Source of the DNA: JAEHDI01 sp035455185
GTDB taxonomy: Bacteria > Acidobacteriota > Terriglobia > Bryobacterales > Bryobacteraceae
DNA length: 54,293 nt
Direction of reading: 5' to 3'
NCBI GenBank assembly: GCA_035455185.1
Contig: DATIFQ010000182.1
Span: forward strand, 1-54,293
Below the pieces are notes generated by a model, which saw only the letters and a list, made by a program, of their open reading frames with translations, had not been told where the DNA came from and searched no databases. The translations under genes and the position numbers were made by a program. This document shows, in pieces, positions 1-6,986 of the stretch (within the stretch, counting starts at the first letter, position 1; each line of letters opens with the position of its first letter).

Positions 1-293
1 CGATAGGACCGCTGGAGTTCGATCTTCCGCTCACTGCGGTTGCCGCGCACCGCATAGCTGGAACACAGTTCCACGGCGGTCAGGGCGCAGATCGGTCCGC
101 AGGAAATGCCGTCGGCTGCCGCGATGGACCGTGCCAACTGCTGCTTGTCATCCTTGCCGGAGTTCAAGTACTGAACCGGTCGGCCCGCCGCCATCATGGT
201 GGCCAGGGAAGCCTCTTTGACACGGTGGCTGATCTGCTCGGCATGTTCGCCAAAGTCGATCGCCTTTTGTCGTCTGCCGCCCTCGCAGGCCAC
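1..293 (-). CDS. Conserved hypothetical protein, partial (runs off left edge)
   Basis: A reading frame on the minus strand stays open from about 359 to the left edge. The readable part contains RVKEASLATMMAAGRPVQYL and, further on, a cysteine-containing stretch ISCGPICALTAVELCSSYAV. I recall this layout (RVKEASLA, then PVxYLxS, then D-x-I-x-x-G-x-I-C-A-L-T-x-V-E) from conserved proteins of unknown function in Acidobacteria; I know no biochemical role. The start is uncertain: a GTG at 293 is used here, but no ribosome binding site is evident. The C-terminal part lies outside the window. It sits downstream of the IS110 transposase on the same strand, so it may be part of the insertion scar or simply a neighbour. 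Confidence 0.5.
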   Translation of the reverse strand, partial: MACEGGRRQKAIDFGEHAEQISHRVKEASLATMMAAGRPVQYLNSGKDDKQQLARSIAAADGISCGPICALTAVELCSSYAVRGNRSERKIELQRSY

Positions 294-362
294 GGAAAAC
301 GATGGCCTGCGCCATACCTGAAAGCGCTGCCCCCTGTCAACGACGATTTTAGGCAAACATCA

Positions 363-701
363 AACGTTCATTGCCTCGGACTCGCGCCGCTCGAGCAACG
401 GCTGCCCTTCCCTCTTGTAAGAAGGGGGTGGCAACGCGGGCAGGACCCGTCAAGGCCGCGCAGCGCCGCAGGGAAGCCTTGAGGGGTGCCCGCGTTGCCA
501 CATTCAAGTCTGCCCGAGGGAAGGGCGGGCTTTGCTCACCCGGCCCCTCCCGTCATGTCAAAGATCTCGTCTGCCTCCGCCGCTCGCCGCTTTGGATTCC
601 TATGCCGGCTGCTGGTGCGCCGGAGCCATATCTTCGCTCTCCATCTCCGCATGAATCCGTTCCGCGGGCGGGTGTCGCAATCACAAAACAGCCTCTCAGG
701 G
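363..701. other. Non-coding stretch downstream of the IS110 transposase
   Basis: About 340 bases between the left-edge partial gene and the transposase stop codon. No convincing gene is present; short frames in it lack recognisable products. It holds one strong inverted repeat (429-500, listed separately) and presumably the end of the insertion sequence. In the IS1111 subgroup of IS110 elements the non-coding RNA region lies at this side of the transposase, so the stretch could be functional. Confidence 0.4.
429..500. repeat. Long imperfect inverted repeat / hairpin
   Basis: The arms 429-442 and 487-500 are a perfect 14-base inverted repeat (TGGCAACGCGGGCA and its complement). The pairing continues inward with CAAGGC at 451-456 against GCCTTG at 476-481, interrupted by a three-base bulge and one mismatch, leaving an apical loop of about 19 bases. 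The structure lies 200 bases past the transposase stop. It could be part of an IS110-type structured RNA, a sub-terminal repeat of the element, or a terminator for minus-strand transcription. Confidence 0.6.
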
Positions 702-1781
702 CTAGGCGCAGGCCGCGCTTACCCGGTCGCGTCGGCACAATCGTTTCGGGGCAGATTTCGGCTCTCGATAGGGTTCCTGCTTGTGTAAAACCCAGTAGGC
801 GGCTTCGGCCAGATGCCGCGCCACCGCCACCACCGCTTTCTGATGTCCGTGCTTGGACTGGAGGCGCTGATAGAGCCGCACCGCGTGCGTCCCGGCCAGC
901 CTGCGCTGACGCATGACGATCAGATTGGCAGCTTCGACGAAGGCCCATTTGAGCGTGCGGTTCACGTCCCCGCAGGTCGCACCCAGCCGCGTTCGCCCGC
1001 CGCTGGAATGCACGCGCGGCACCAGGCCGCAATAACTGGCCACGTGCGGGGCCCCGGGAAACCGCTCGATGTCGCCCAGTTCCAGCGCCATCACAGCGCT
1101 CAAGATCGGTCCCACCTTGGGCAGGGTCTTCAGCAGCTCCGTCTCCGCGCTGTTGGCCAGGATCCCCGCCAGGCGGCGCTCCAGCTGCTCGATACGCGCG
1201 CTCAGGAAATCCAGCAGCCGCAGCTGCTCTTCCACGCTGCGCCGCGTCTGCGGCGGCAACTCCGCCAGCCGAGCGGCGAGTTCCTCCCGGCCCGCGGCGC
1301 CGAAGATATCGCTGCCTGCCAGCAGCAGATTGTACTGCCGCAAGATGCCGTGCACCCGGTTCTTCAGCCCGGTCCGCATGTGGCTCAGATACATGCGCAG
1401 CCGTAGCAGCGCGCGCTCGTCCCGCAGCTCGGCCGGCGGAATCCAGACTTCCGGCAGGGTGCCGTTGCGCAACAGCATGGCCAGCCCGCGCGCATCCACT
1501 TTGTCGGTGTGCTTGACGGTCTTGCCACAGCGCCGCTTGGCTTCCAGCGGATGCGCCAGATGGGGATGGTGTCCGGCCTGCTCCATCGCATCCGCCATCC
1601 AGTAGTAATCGCCGCCCGCCTCGATCGCGATCTCGCTGCCCGGCGGCAAGCTCTCCAGAAAGGCGCGGAATTCAGCGGCTTGGTGACGTACGCGAACGTC
1701 GCTCCCGTAGCGGCCGCGCTCGTCGATACAGCTGAACACCGAATACCTCTTGTGGGCGTCACATCCAATAAAATGTTCCAT
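702..1781 (-). CDS. IS110 family transposase (DEDD recombinase)
   Basis: About 359 residues, the usual length for IS110 transposases. The N-terminal DEDD (RuvC-like) domain shows IGCDAHKRYSVF at the start, an acidic residue in IAIEAGGDYYWMADAM, and HTDKVDARGLAMLL with the two last aspartates. The C-terminal Transposase_20 domain has LPKVGPILSAVMA and the serine-bearing SSGGRTRLG motif. The ATG at 1781 is chosen over an upstream start because the family consensus begins directly with this motif and an AAAGGAG site lies 11 bases upstream. IS110 enzymes are now known to recombine DNA guided by a bridge RNA encoded beside the gene. All catalytic residues I can check are present, so it is probably intact. 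Confidence 0.95.
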   Translation of the reverse strand: MEHFIGCDAHKRYSVFSCIDERGRYGSDVRVRHQAAEFRAFLESLPPGSEIAIEAGGDYYWMADAMEQAGHHPHLAHPLEAKRRCGKTVKHTDKVDARGLAMLLRNGTLPEVWIPPAELRDERALLRLRMYLSHMRTGLKNRVHGILRQYNLLLAGSDIFGAAGREELAARLAELPPQTRRSVEEQLRLLDFLSARIEQLERRLAGILANSAETELLKTLPKVGPILSAVMALELGDIERFPGAPHVASYCGLVPRVHSSGGRTRLGATCGDVNRTLKWAFVEAANLIVMRQRRLAGTHAVRLYQRLQSKHGHQKAVVAVARHLAEAAYWVLHKQEPYREPKSAPKRLCRRDRVSAACA

Positions 1782-1812
1782 GGATACTGCAGCTCTCCTT
1801 TGAGCTGATGCG

Positions 1813-1860
1813 CGGCCCACCGGACCCGAACGGCACCAGCCGTTCGGGCCTAGCGGGCCG
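1813..1860 (-). ncRNA. Candidate structured RNA (bridge-RNA-like stem with internal loop) upstream of transposase
   Basis: A 9-bp stem (1825-1833 with 1840-1848, six-base loop) sits inside an outer 6-bp stem (1813-1818 with 1855-1860); between them is a symmetric 6-by-6 unpaired internal loop (1819-1824 and 1849-1854). It lies only 30 bases upstream of the transposase start codon. In IS621-type elements the bridge RNA comes from the 5' non-coding end and presents guide sequences in internal loops. Assignment here is inference from position and shape only. Confidence 0.3.
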
Positions 1861-1869
1861 CTCTTTTGG

Positions 1870-1903
1870 TTCTGCCATATCCTGGCAGAACGCGCTGCAG
1901 CGC
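1870..1903 (-). terminator. Two adjacent hairpins just downstream of the peptidase-like gene
   Basis: TTCTGCCA (1870-1877) pairs with TGGCAGAA (1883-1890) around a five-base loop, and GCGCTGCAGCGC (1892-1903) is a perfect 12-base palindrome. They start 20 bases past the stop codon of the minus-strand peptidase-like gene, so they may end its transcript, although no run of T follows. They may instead belong to the IS110 non-coding RNA. Confidence 0.35.
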
Positions 1904-1922
1904 TTTCATGGAATCACACCAG

Positions 1923-3887
1923 CTACCGGTCGTCGGCCCCTTTGCGCTGGTACGGCTCGTTGATGTACTTCGCCGCGATTTCCTGCGCGCCCTGGGTGTT
2001 GTCCTTCGTGCGAACAGCCAGTTTGTACTCATTGACGGCGCGTTCGCGCTGGCCGGTGATGTCGAAAATCATCCCGAGGTTGAGGTGGGACCAGACCTCG
2101 ACCCAAGCCGGATCGAGGCTGCCGTTCAGCGCTTCCCGGAACGCGTTGGCCGCGGACTGATAGTTGCTCTGCTTGAAGAACACCTCGCCGACGCGGTACT
2201 GCGCGAGGGAGTTGTTCCGGTCGACTTCCAGCGCCTTGGAATACTCCTTCAGCGCATCTCCGAACTCACCCACTTCGACGAACTGCTCACCGCGGCGTAT
2301 CGCCACCGCAACCCGGATCGGGTTACTGAAGCGCAACACGCGGTTGTTGGGGTCGAGGATAACCGATTTCGGTTTACCGAACGTCTCGACGATGAACTCG
2401 GAGGAGGTGCCGACGACCTCGATGCGCTTCTCCTCGGGATTGCCCTCGGTCTCGATCTTGAGGTCGACCGGCATGCGGAAGGTGTCGAGGTCCTGGGTTA
2501 CCTTGCCCATGACCCGAAAGCCTTTTTGCGTACGGAAGATCGTGTATTCGCTCTTGAACTCGGGAGCGCCGGTGGACTCGATCCACTGAATGAAGAAGTA
2601 CTGCAGGTTCGTGGCGGTAAGTTCCTCGGCCGCCTTGCGCAGATCGCCCGTGTTCACCGACTGCCACGCGTATTTCTCCGGAAGCTGCTTCAGCAACTGG
2701 AAGAACTTCTCGTCACCGATCACCGAGCGGAGCATGTGATAGACAGCCGCTCCTTTACCCGCGGTCAGCGCCCAGAACTCCGGAGAGTAGTCTTCGACGC
2801 GGGAAACCTGGATCAGCGGCGGGCTGTCCACGGTGAGCGCCTCGATGTACGTCTCGCGGACATCGTTCTCCATGGCCGCGGGGCCGTTGGCCTGTGCGAC
2901 ATAGAGCAACTCCGCGTACCGCGCCGCCCCGTTGGTGATCCAGAGGTGATTACGCGACTCGGCGGAGAGGAGCATGCCCCACCACTGGCGGGCGATCTGG
3001 TTGGCGAGCAGCCGGGAGTTCACCTTGTCGCCGATCGAGCGCGGCGAGAGGAAGATGACGCCAGTGGTAGCGTAACCGTTCGGGGCGCCGTTCTCGGTCT
3101 GCACGAACGTAAGGTTCGCCTGGGGCGGCAGGCCGAACACGCTGGTCAGGTAGGTCATGACCTTGTCGGCTTCCTGGCCATACGGGCCGGCCATCTCGCG
3201 TGCGGCGTCGCGAAAGTAGAGATCAGAGGTGACCCCCTCGGAAGCGATTCGCAGCGGATCTCCCTGCACCACCGCGATGCTGCCGGGGAACGCAGGCTGG
3301 CGCGTGGTGAACGTGTATGCAAGTTTACCGCCCGTGACCTGCGCGACCTGTTCCGAACCGCCGGCGATCACTTTATTGCCCGCCGGCACGGTCACTTTGA
3401 TTTCCGCAGTGTAACGGTCTTCGGTGTAGCCGCTGACTGGAAACCAACGAGCCGGATAGAGCAGGTAGGAGTGATCACTTTGGATCGACGCGAAGCGGAC
3501 ACCATAGACCGGCGATTCTTCTTTGCCGGTCAGGACGCCGTCGTAGCGGAACGTGAGAGTGACTGTCTTGCCTTTCTCCAGCGCCTCGGGAAAGGCGACG
3601 CGCACCGTGAAGTCGTTGCGGGACCGTGAAGCCCCCAGTTCGCGGCCGGACTCGTCCTCCACTTTTGAGACGTTTAGTGCATTGTGAAGTTCAAAAACGA
3701 CGGACGAGATCCGATCTTCCTGAGTGGTGAAACGGACCGATGCCGTGCCGGCGAGCGACTGGGTGTTCGGATTGATCTCGGCGTTGATGACGTAGTGCTC
3801 GACATCGATGCGCGAGCGGCCTTCTTGTGCGAACGAAGAAGCAACCGTGCCAAGAACCGCCACCGCGATCCACAACTTACGACTCAT
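1923..3887 (-). CDS. Secreted M1 aminopeptidase-like protein with inactive zinc site and C-terminal TPRs
   Basis: A 654-residue protein with a signal peptide (MSRKLWIAVAVLGTVASSFAQ). The N-terminal beta domain and the central gluzincin-like domain follow the M1 layout, but the catalytic motif HExxH is replaced by NQIAR (around residues 296-300, followed by the conserved QWWG) and the third zinc ligand, normally in NEGxA, by TNGAA (near 319). The GxMEN exopeptidase motif is also altered (ENGAPNG). The last 120 residues hold two or three TPR-like repeats. It is therefore probably a binding or scaffold protein, not a peptidase. The ATG at 3887 is preferred to an upstream start because it opens the signal peptide and has a GGAG site; it overlaps the end of lpxB by 11 bases, indicating co-transcription. 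Confidence 0.85.
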   Translation of the reverse strand: MSRKLWIAVAVLGTVASSFAQEGRSRIDVEHYVINAEINPNTQSLAGTASVRFTTQEDRISSVVFELHNALNVSKVEDESGRELGASRSRNDFTVRVAFPEALEKGKTVTLTFRYDGVLTGKEESPVYGVRFASIQSDHSYLLYPARWFPVSGYTEDRYTAEIKVTVPAGNKVIAGGSEQVAQVTGGKLAYTFTTRQPAFPGSIAVVQGDPLRIASEGVTSDLYFRDAAREMAGPYGQEADKVMTYLTSVFGLPPQANLTFVQTENGAPNGYATTGVIFLSPRSIGDKVNSRLLANQIARQWWGMLLSAESRNHLWITNGAARYAELLYVAQANGPAAMENDVRETYIEALTVDSPPLIQVSRVEDYSPEFWALTAGKGAAVYHMLRSVIGDEKFFQLLKQLPEKYAWQSVNTGDLRKAAEELTATNLQYFFIQWIESTGAPEFKSEYTIFRTQKGFRVMGKVTQDLDTFRMPVDLKIETEGNPEEKRIEVVGTSSEFIVETFGKPKSVILDPNNRVLRFSNPIRVAVAIRRGEQFVEVGEFGDALKEYSKALEVDRNNSLAQYRVGEVFFKQSNYQSAANAFREALNGSLDPAWVEVWSHLNLGMIFDITGQRERAVNEYKLAVRTKDNTQGAQEIAAKYINEPYQRKGADDR

Positions 3888-5040
3888 TTGTATCTCCGTG
3901 GTTAAGTACCTGCTGTACCGCGGCGGCTGCCCGCTCGAGCGGATCCCCGCCGGTCGACAGGAGCGCCGCGACATCTCTCAGGTCCCGCCTCATCACATCT
4001 CGTGCGGCCGGATTTTCAATCAGCCGGATGGCCTCCGCCGCCAGACGGTCCCCTCTCATTTCATTCTGCATCAGTTCCGGAACAACCGCTCGTCCCGCCA
4101 CCAGGTTCACCATCGAATAGAACGGCACATCCACCAGAAACTTGCCCATCAGCCAACTGAATCCGGTCACCCGATAGTAGGTGACCATGGGAGTGCCGAG
4201 CAGCGCTGTCTCGATGGTCACGGTACCACTGGCAGCCAGCGCCAGGTCCGCGTGAGCGATAGCGTCCCATGTTTCTCCCTCCGCTGGAGTCACCGGAGCG
4301 TCGCCAAGAAGCGAACCGAGCCACCCGCCACCACTGTGACGAAGCAAACCCGCTGGCAGCGCCAGCACGAACTGCGCGGTACGATTCCTCCGCATGATGC
4401 CGCGAACTGCATCGAGGACCGTTGGGAGGTGACGAGTGATCTCGCCCCGCCGGCTACCCGGGAGCAACACGATAAGCGGATTCTCGCCGTCAAGACGATG
4501 CCTCCGGAGGAAATCCTCCCGGGAAACGGAAGGCTTCACCATCCGGGAAAGCGGGTGACCGATATACTCCGCCGGAACCCCGTGGTGCCTAAAATACGAC
4601 TCCTCAAAAGGAAAGATGCATAACAGACGGTCTATGTTGCGCCGAATTGAGGAAATTCTTCCCTTCCGCCACGCCCAAACCTGGGGCGCCACCAGATAGA
4701 CGACGGGAATTCCAAGGGTTTTCAGCCGCCGGGCAACACGAAGGTTGAAGTCGGGGCTGTCGGTCAGGATGGCCAGATCGGGTCTCTCGCGGCGCGCGGC
4801 ATCGATCAGACGGCGGTATTCCCGGTAGATCCGCGGGATATGCCCGACTACCTCCAGCAGCCCCACGACAGCCAGACTGGCCGCATGAACCACCGGCCGC
4901 ACGCCGGCTTGTTCCATGTGGTGACCCGCGCACCCGAAGAAGGAGGCGTCCGGGAGGCGGCGGCGGAGGCGCTCGACAAGACCGGCAGCATAGAGATCAC
5001 CGGAAGGCTCACCGGCGGAAACCAGGATCTTGGGGGACAC
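3877..5040 (-). CDS. lpxB: Lipid-A-disaccharide synthase
   Basis: A glycosyltransferase family 19 enzyme that condenses UDP-diacylglucosamine with lipid X to form the lipid A disaccharide on the inner face of the cytoplasmic membrane. Recognisable family segments in order are SAGEPSGD near the N-terminus, TDSPDFNLRVA, VAPQVWAWRKGR, the lipid-site YIGHPL, LLPGSRRGE, and ASGTVTIETALLGTPMV near the nucleotide site. The length (about 387 residues) is normal. The start is either TTG at 5043 or GTG at 5040; neither has a clear Shine-Dalgarno site, and a TAGACT hexamer lies only a few bases upstream. The gene shows the organism builds lipid A. Its stop overlaps the start of the peptidase-like gene. 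Confidence 0.95.
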   Translation of the reverse strand: MSPKILVSAGEPSGDLYAAGLVERLRRRLPDASFFGCAGHHMEQAGVRPVVHAASLAVVGLLEVVGHIPRIYREYRRLIDAARRERPDLAILTDSPDFNLRVARRLKTLGIPVVYLVAPQVWAWRKGRISSIRRNIDRLLCIFPFEESYFRHHGVPAEYIGHPLSRMVKPSVSREDFLRRHRLDGENPLIVLLPGSRRGEITRHLPTVLDAVRGIMRRNRTAQFVLALPAGLLRHSGGGWLGSLLGDAPVTPAEGETWDAIAHADLALAASGTVTIETALLGTPMVTYYRVTGFSWLMGKFLVDVPFYSMVNLVAGRAVVPELMQNEMRGDRLAAEAIRLIENPAARDVMRRDLRDVAALLSTGGDPLERAAAAVQQVLNHGDTNES

Positions 5041-5180
5041 CAAGGGCTAGTCTAGCAAGGAGGCTTGAGGAAGCAACGCGGCCGGACCGTGGGGCAAACG
5101 CCGGACCGGCGGTACGAGTAGCGGCAAGCAGGACTTCCGGGAGCCTCCTGGGGTAGTCTAGCTGTGGTCAGGAGGATTCC

Positions 5181-6137
5181 ATGAGCCTGTTTCACAGCCA
5201 CCCTCGGCCGAAGAAGTCTTCGCGCCGAAAATTCGTTTTCCTTGGAATGTTCGCTCCGATCGCGCGAGTTTCCGCGCGTAAGCCGGAGCCGGGGCCCGGG
5301 GCCGGGCCGTTGGCGCCGCCGCAGGAAGTGGCCCGGAAACCCGTCCGGAAGCGGGCGCGGGTGTTCGACGCCCACTTACACTGCCCGAGCGAGAACGGCC
5401 AAGTCTGGCAGTGGCACACGGTGACCAAGACGTTCGAGGAGTTCGTCGCCTACCTCGACCGCACCGGAGTCGAGCGCGGCATCATCAACTCCGTCCGGTG
5501 TCAGTTGGCCAAGAGCCCGCAGGAGTTCATCGCCGGAAACCGGGAGGTCGCGCGGTACGTGGAGCGCTACAAGGGCAGGTTCCTGGGAGCGTGCGTGGTG
5601 AACCCCATGTTCATCGACGAAGCGCTGCGCGAGATGGAGAACTGCCGGAAACAGTACGGCATGGTGTGGGTGGGAGAGCTGTGCAACTACACGGTGCCTT
5701 ACGAATACACGGTGAAGGAGTTCGAGCTCCTTGTGGAACAGGCGGTGAAACTGAACATGGTGCTCGACGTCCATACCGAACTTGAGGAGATGGAATTCAT
5801 CATCCGCAAGTTCCCGAAGGCGACGATCGTGTTTCCCCATTTCGGCGACGGCAACGAGTACGGTCACATCTTCAAGCGGATCGACCTGGTGGCGGCGAAT
5901 CCCAACTGCTACCTCGACACATCCGGCTACGGACACGACCGGGTGGGCATGCTCGAATACGCGGTGAAGAGCATCGGCCCCGATCGGGTGCTGTTCGGGT
6001 CGGACTTTTCGATCAACTGTCCTGCTACGGTCATCGCGCGCGTCGAACACGCGTTTCTGACCGAAGAACAGCGGCGAAAAATCCTCGGCGGCAATCTCGA
6101 AGCGCTGCTCGCGAAAGCGGGCTGGAAGGAAGCCTGA
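5181..6137 (+). CDS. Amidohydrolase 2-type metal-dependent hydrolase
   Basis: A 318-residue TIM-barrel hydrolase of the amidohydrolase-2 family. The metal-binding HxH motif appears as DAHLH near residue 59, followed by DVHTE around 196, FPHFG near 215 and the terminal FGSDF near 275 supplying the last aspartate. The barrel is preceded by about 50 residues rich in basic residues, proline and glycine that do not look like a good signal peptide. An AGGAGG site lies immediately upstream of the ATG. The substrate cannot be told from sequence; family members include decarboxylases and lactonases. It is divergent from lpxB across a 140-base intergenic region. Confidence 0.8.
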   Translation: MSLFHSHPRPKKSSRRKFVFLGMFAPIARVSARKPEPGPGAGPLAPPQEVARKPVRKRARVFDAHLHCPSENGQVWQWHTVTKTFEEFVAYLDRTGVERGIINSVRCQLAKSPQEFIAGNREVARYVERYKGRFLGACVVNPMFIDEALREMENCRKQYGMVWVGELCNYTVPYEYTVKEFELLVEQAVKLNMVLDVHTELEEMEFIIRKFPKATIVFPHFGDGNEYGHIFKRIDLVAANPNCYLDTSGYGHDRVGMLEYAVKSIGPDRVLFGSDFSINCPATVIARVEHAFLTEEQRRKILGGNLEALLAKAGWKEA

Positions 6138-6207
6138 CCGGTGTACGGAACCCGCCCAAGACAGCCGTCCGACAGACACTGTTTTGTTACGATGAAGTAA
6201 AGCCTAA

Positions 6208-6978
6208 ATGTCCATAGAAACCCGCCTGGACAAGCTGAGTGTCGAAGAATTCGTGGATCGCTGCCGGGAGGCGATGACCCCGCTGGGCAGCAAGTTCTCG
6301 TATTTCCCCGCGATTCCGTTGACGGAAGAAGAAGTTCAGGAGTATCTCAACGAACCGATTGCGGCGCTGCCGCCGGCGCTGATCGCCGCATTGCCCAACC
6401 TGGCGCTGGTGCTGGTGCCGTACCTGGAAAAGCCGAACGGAAAGGTACAGAACGGAACGACCGGCGAGCACGTAAGCTTCGAGAAGCCCGGTGAGGGACG
6501 CCAGATCTACGTGGCTGAGGCGTCCGCTGGGGACGGGACGTTGGCCAAGCTGGTTCTTGCGATCAAGGACATTGCGATTTCCGAGTACCACTACCACTTC
6601 TACCGGGCGCTCGCCGGCATCCTGGGTCGGGGCATGGGGGAAAACCTAGAGGAGCAGTATGTGGCCTTACTCCGTGAGGAACTCAGCAACCGGGTTCACG
6701 GAGAGGTGGATCATGCCGGTTGGCATCTCAAGCAAGCCCTCATAAGGCGCCAGACGAACGTCCGCCGGGAGACCAAGGTGTTCCGCGAGTACGCTCTACA
6801 GTCGTTTGTCGATACGATGACACTCTACCTGCACGGAATCTGTTGCGACGTTGACGTCGAAACAGGTCCGAGGCAGTTGCCGAGCCGGTTCCTGCGAAAG
6901 CGGCTTGAACTGCTCGAAATCCTGTTTCCGCCTCCCGAGGGATACGCCGTTTTTCCCGAGGAAATCCGGGGCGAGTAG
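6208..6978 (+). CDS. Conserved hypothetical protein
   Basis: A 256-residue protein that I do not recognise. It has no signal peptide or clear membrane span; a hydrophobic stretch (IAALPPALIAALPNLALVLVPYL, residues 50-73) is proline-containing and more likely a buried helix. It carries a histidine/tyrosine-rich segment (ISEYHYHFYRALAG) in the middle and a paired cysteine motif (HGICCDVDVE) toward the C-terminus. Its frame is continuous, with coding-like composition, and the stop lies 8 bases before the end of the convergent helicase gene. The segment rich in acidic and aromatic residues could bind metal, but this is not supported further. Confidence 0.65.
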   Translation: MSIETRLDKLSVEEFVDRCREAMTPLGSKFSYFPAIPLTEEEVQEYLNEPIAALPPALIAALPNLALVLVPYLEKPNGKVQNGTTGEHVSFEKPGEGRQIYVAEASAGDGTLAKLVLAIKDIAISEYHYHFYRALAGILGRGMGENLEEQYVALLREELSNRVHGEVDHAGWHLKQALIRRQTNVRRETKVFREYALQSFVDTMTLYLHGICCDVDVETGPRQLPSRFLRKRLELLEILFPPPEGYAVFPEEIRGE

Positions 6979-6986
6979 CGCCGCCG

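Larger units (their letters stand above)
429..1922 (-). mobile_element. IS110-family insertion sequence (ends not resolved)
   Basis: The element is defined by its transposase (702-1781). IS110 elements usually lack terminal inverted repeats and do not duplicate their target, so the ends cannot be set by eye; the limits given are the outermost plausible ones, between the left inverted repeat and the stop codon of the neighbouring peptidase-like gene. Both flanks of the transposase contain folded non-coding DNA. Confidence 0.4.

Noticed and set aside
1866..3629. Long plus-strand frame opposite the pseudo-peptidase
   Set aside because: It mirrors a recognisable minus-strand protein, and its translation has no family features; long antisense frames are expected in GC-rich coding DNA.
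5047..5162. Nine-base direct repeat TAGTCTAGC flanking the lpxB/amidohydrolase gap
   Set aside because: Two short copies could arise by chance and do not mark a recognised element.
5376..6179. Minus-strand frame opposite the amidohydrolase
   Set aside because: Antisense shadow of the metal-binding motifs; no recognisable domain.
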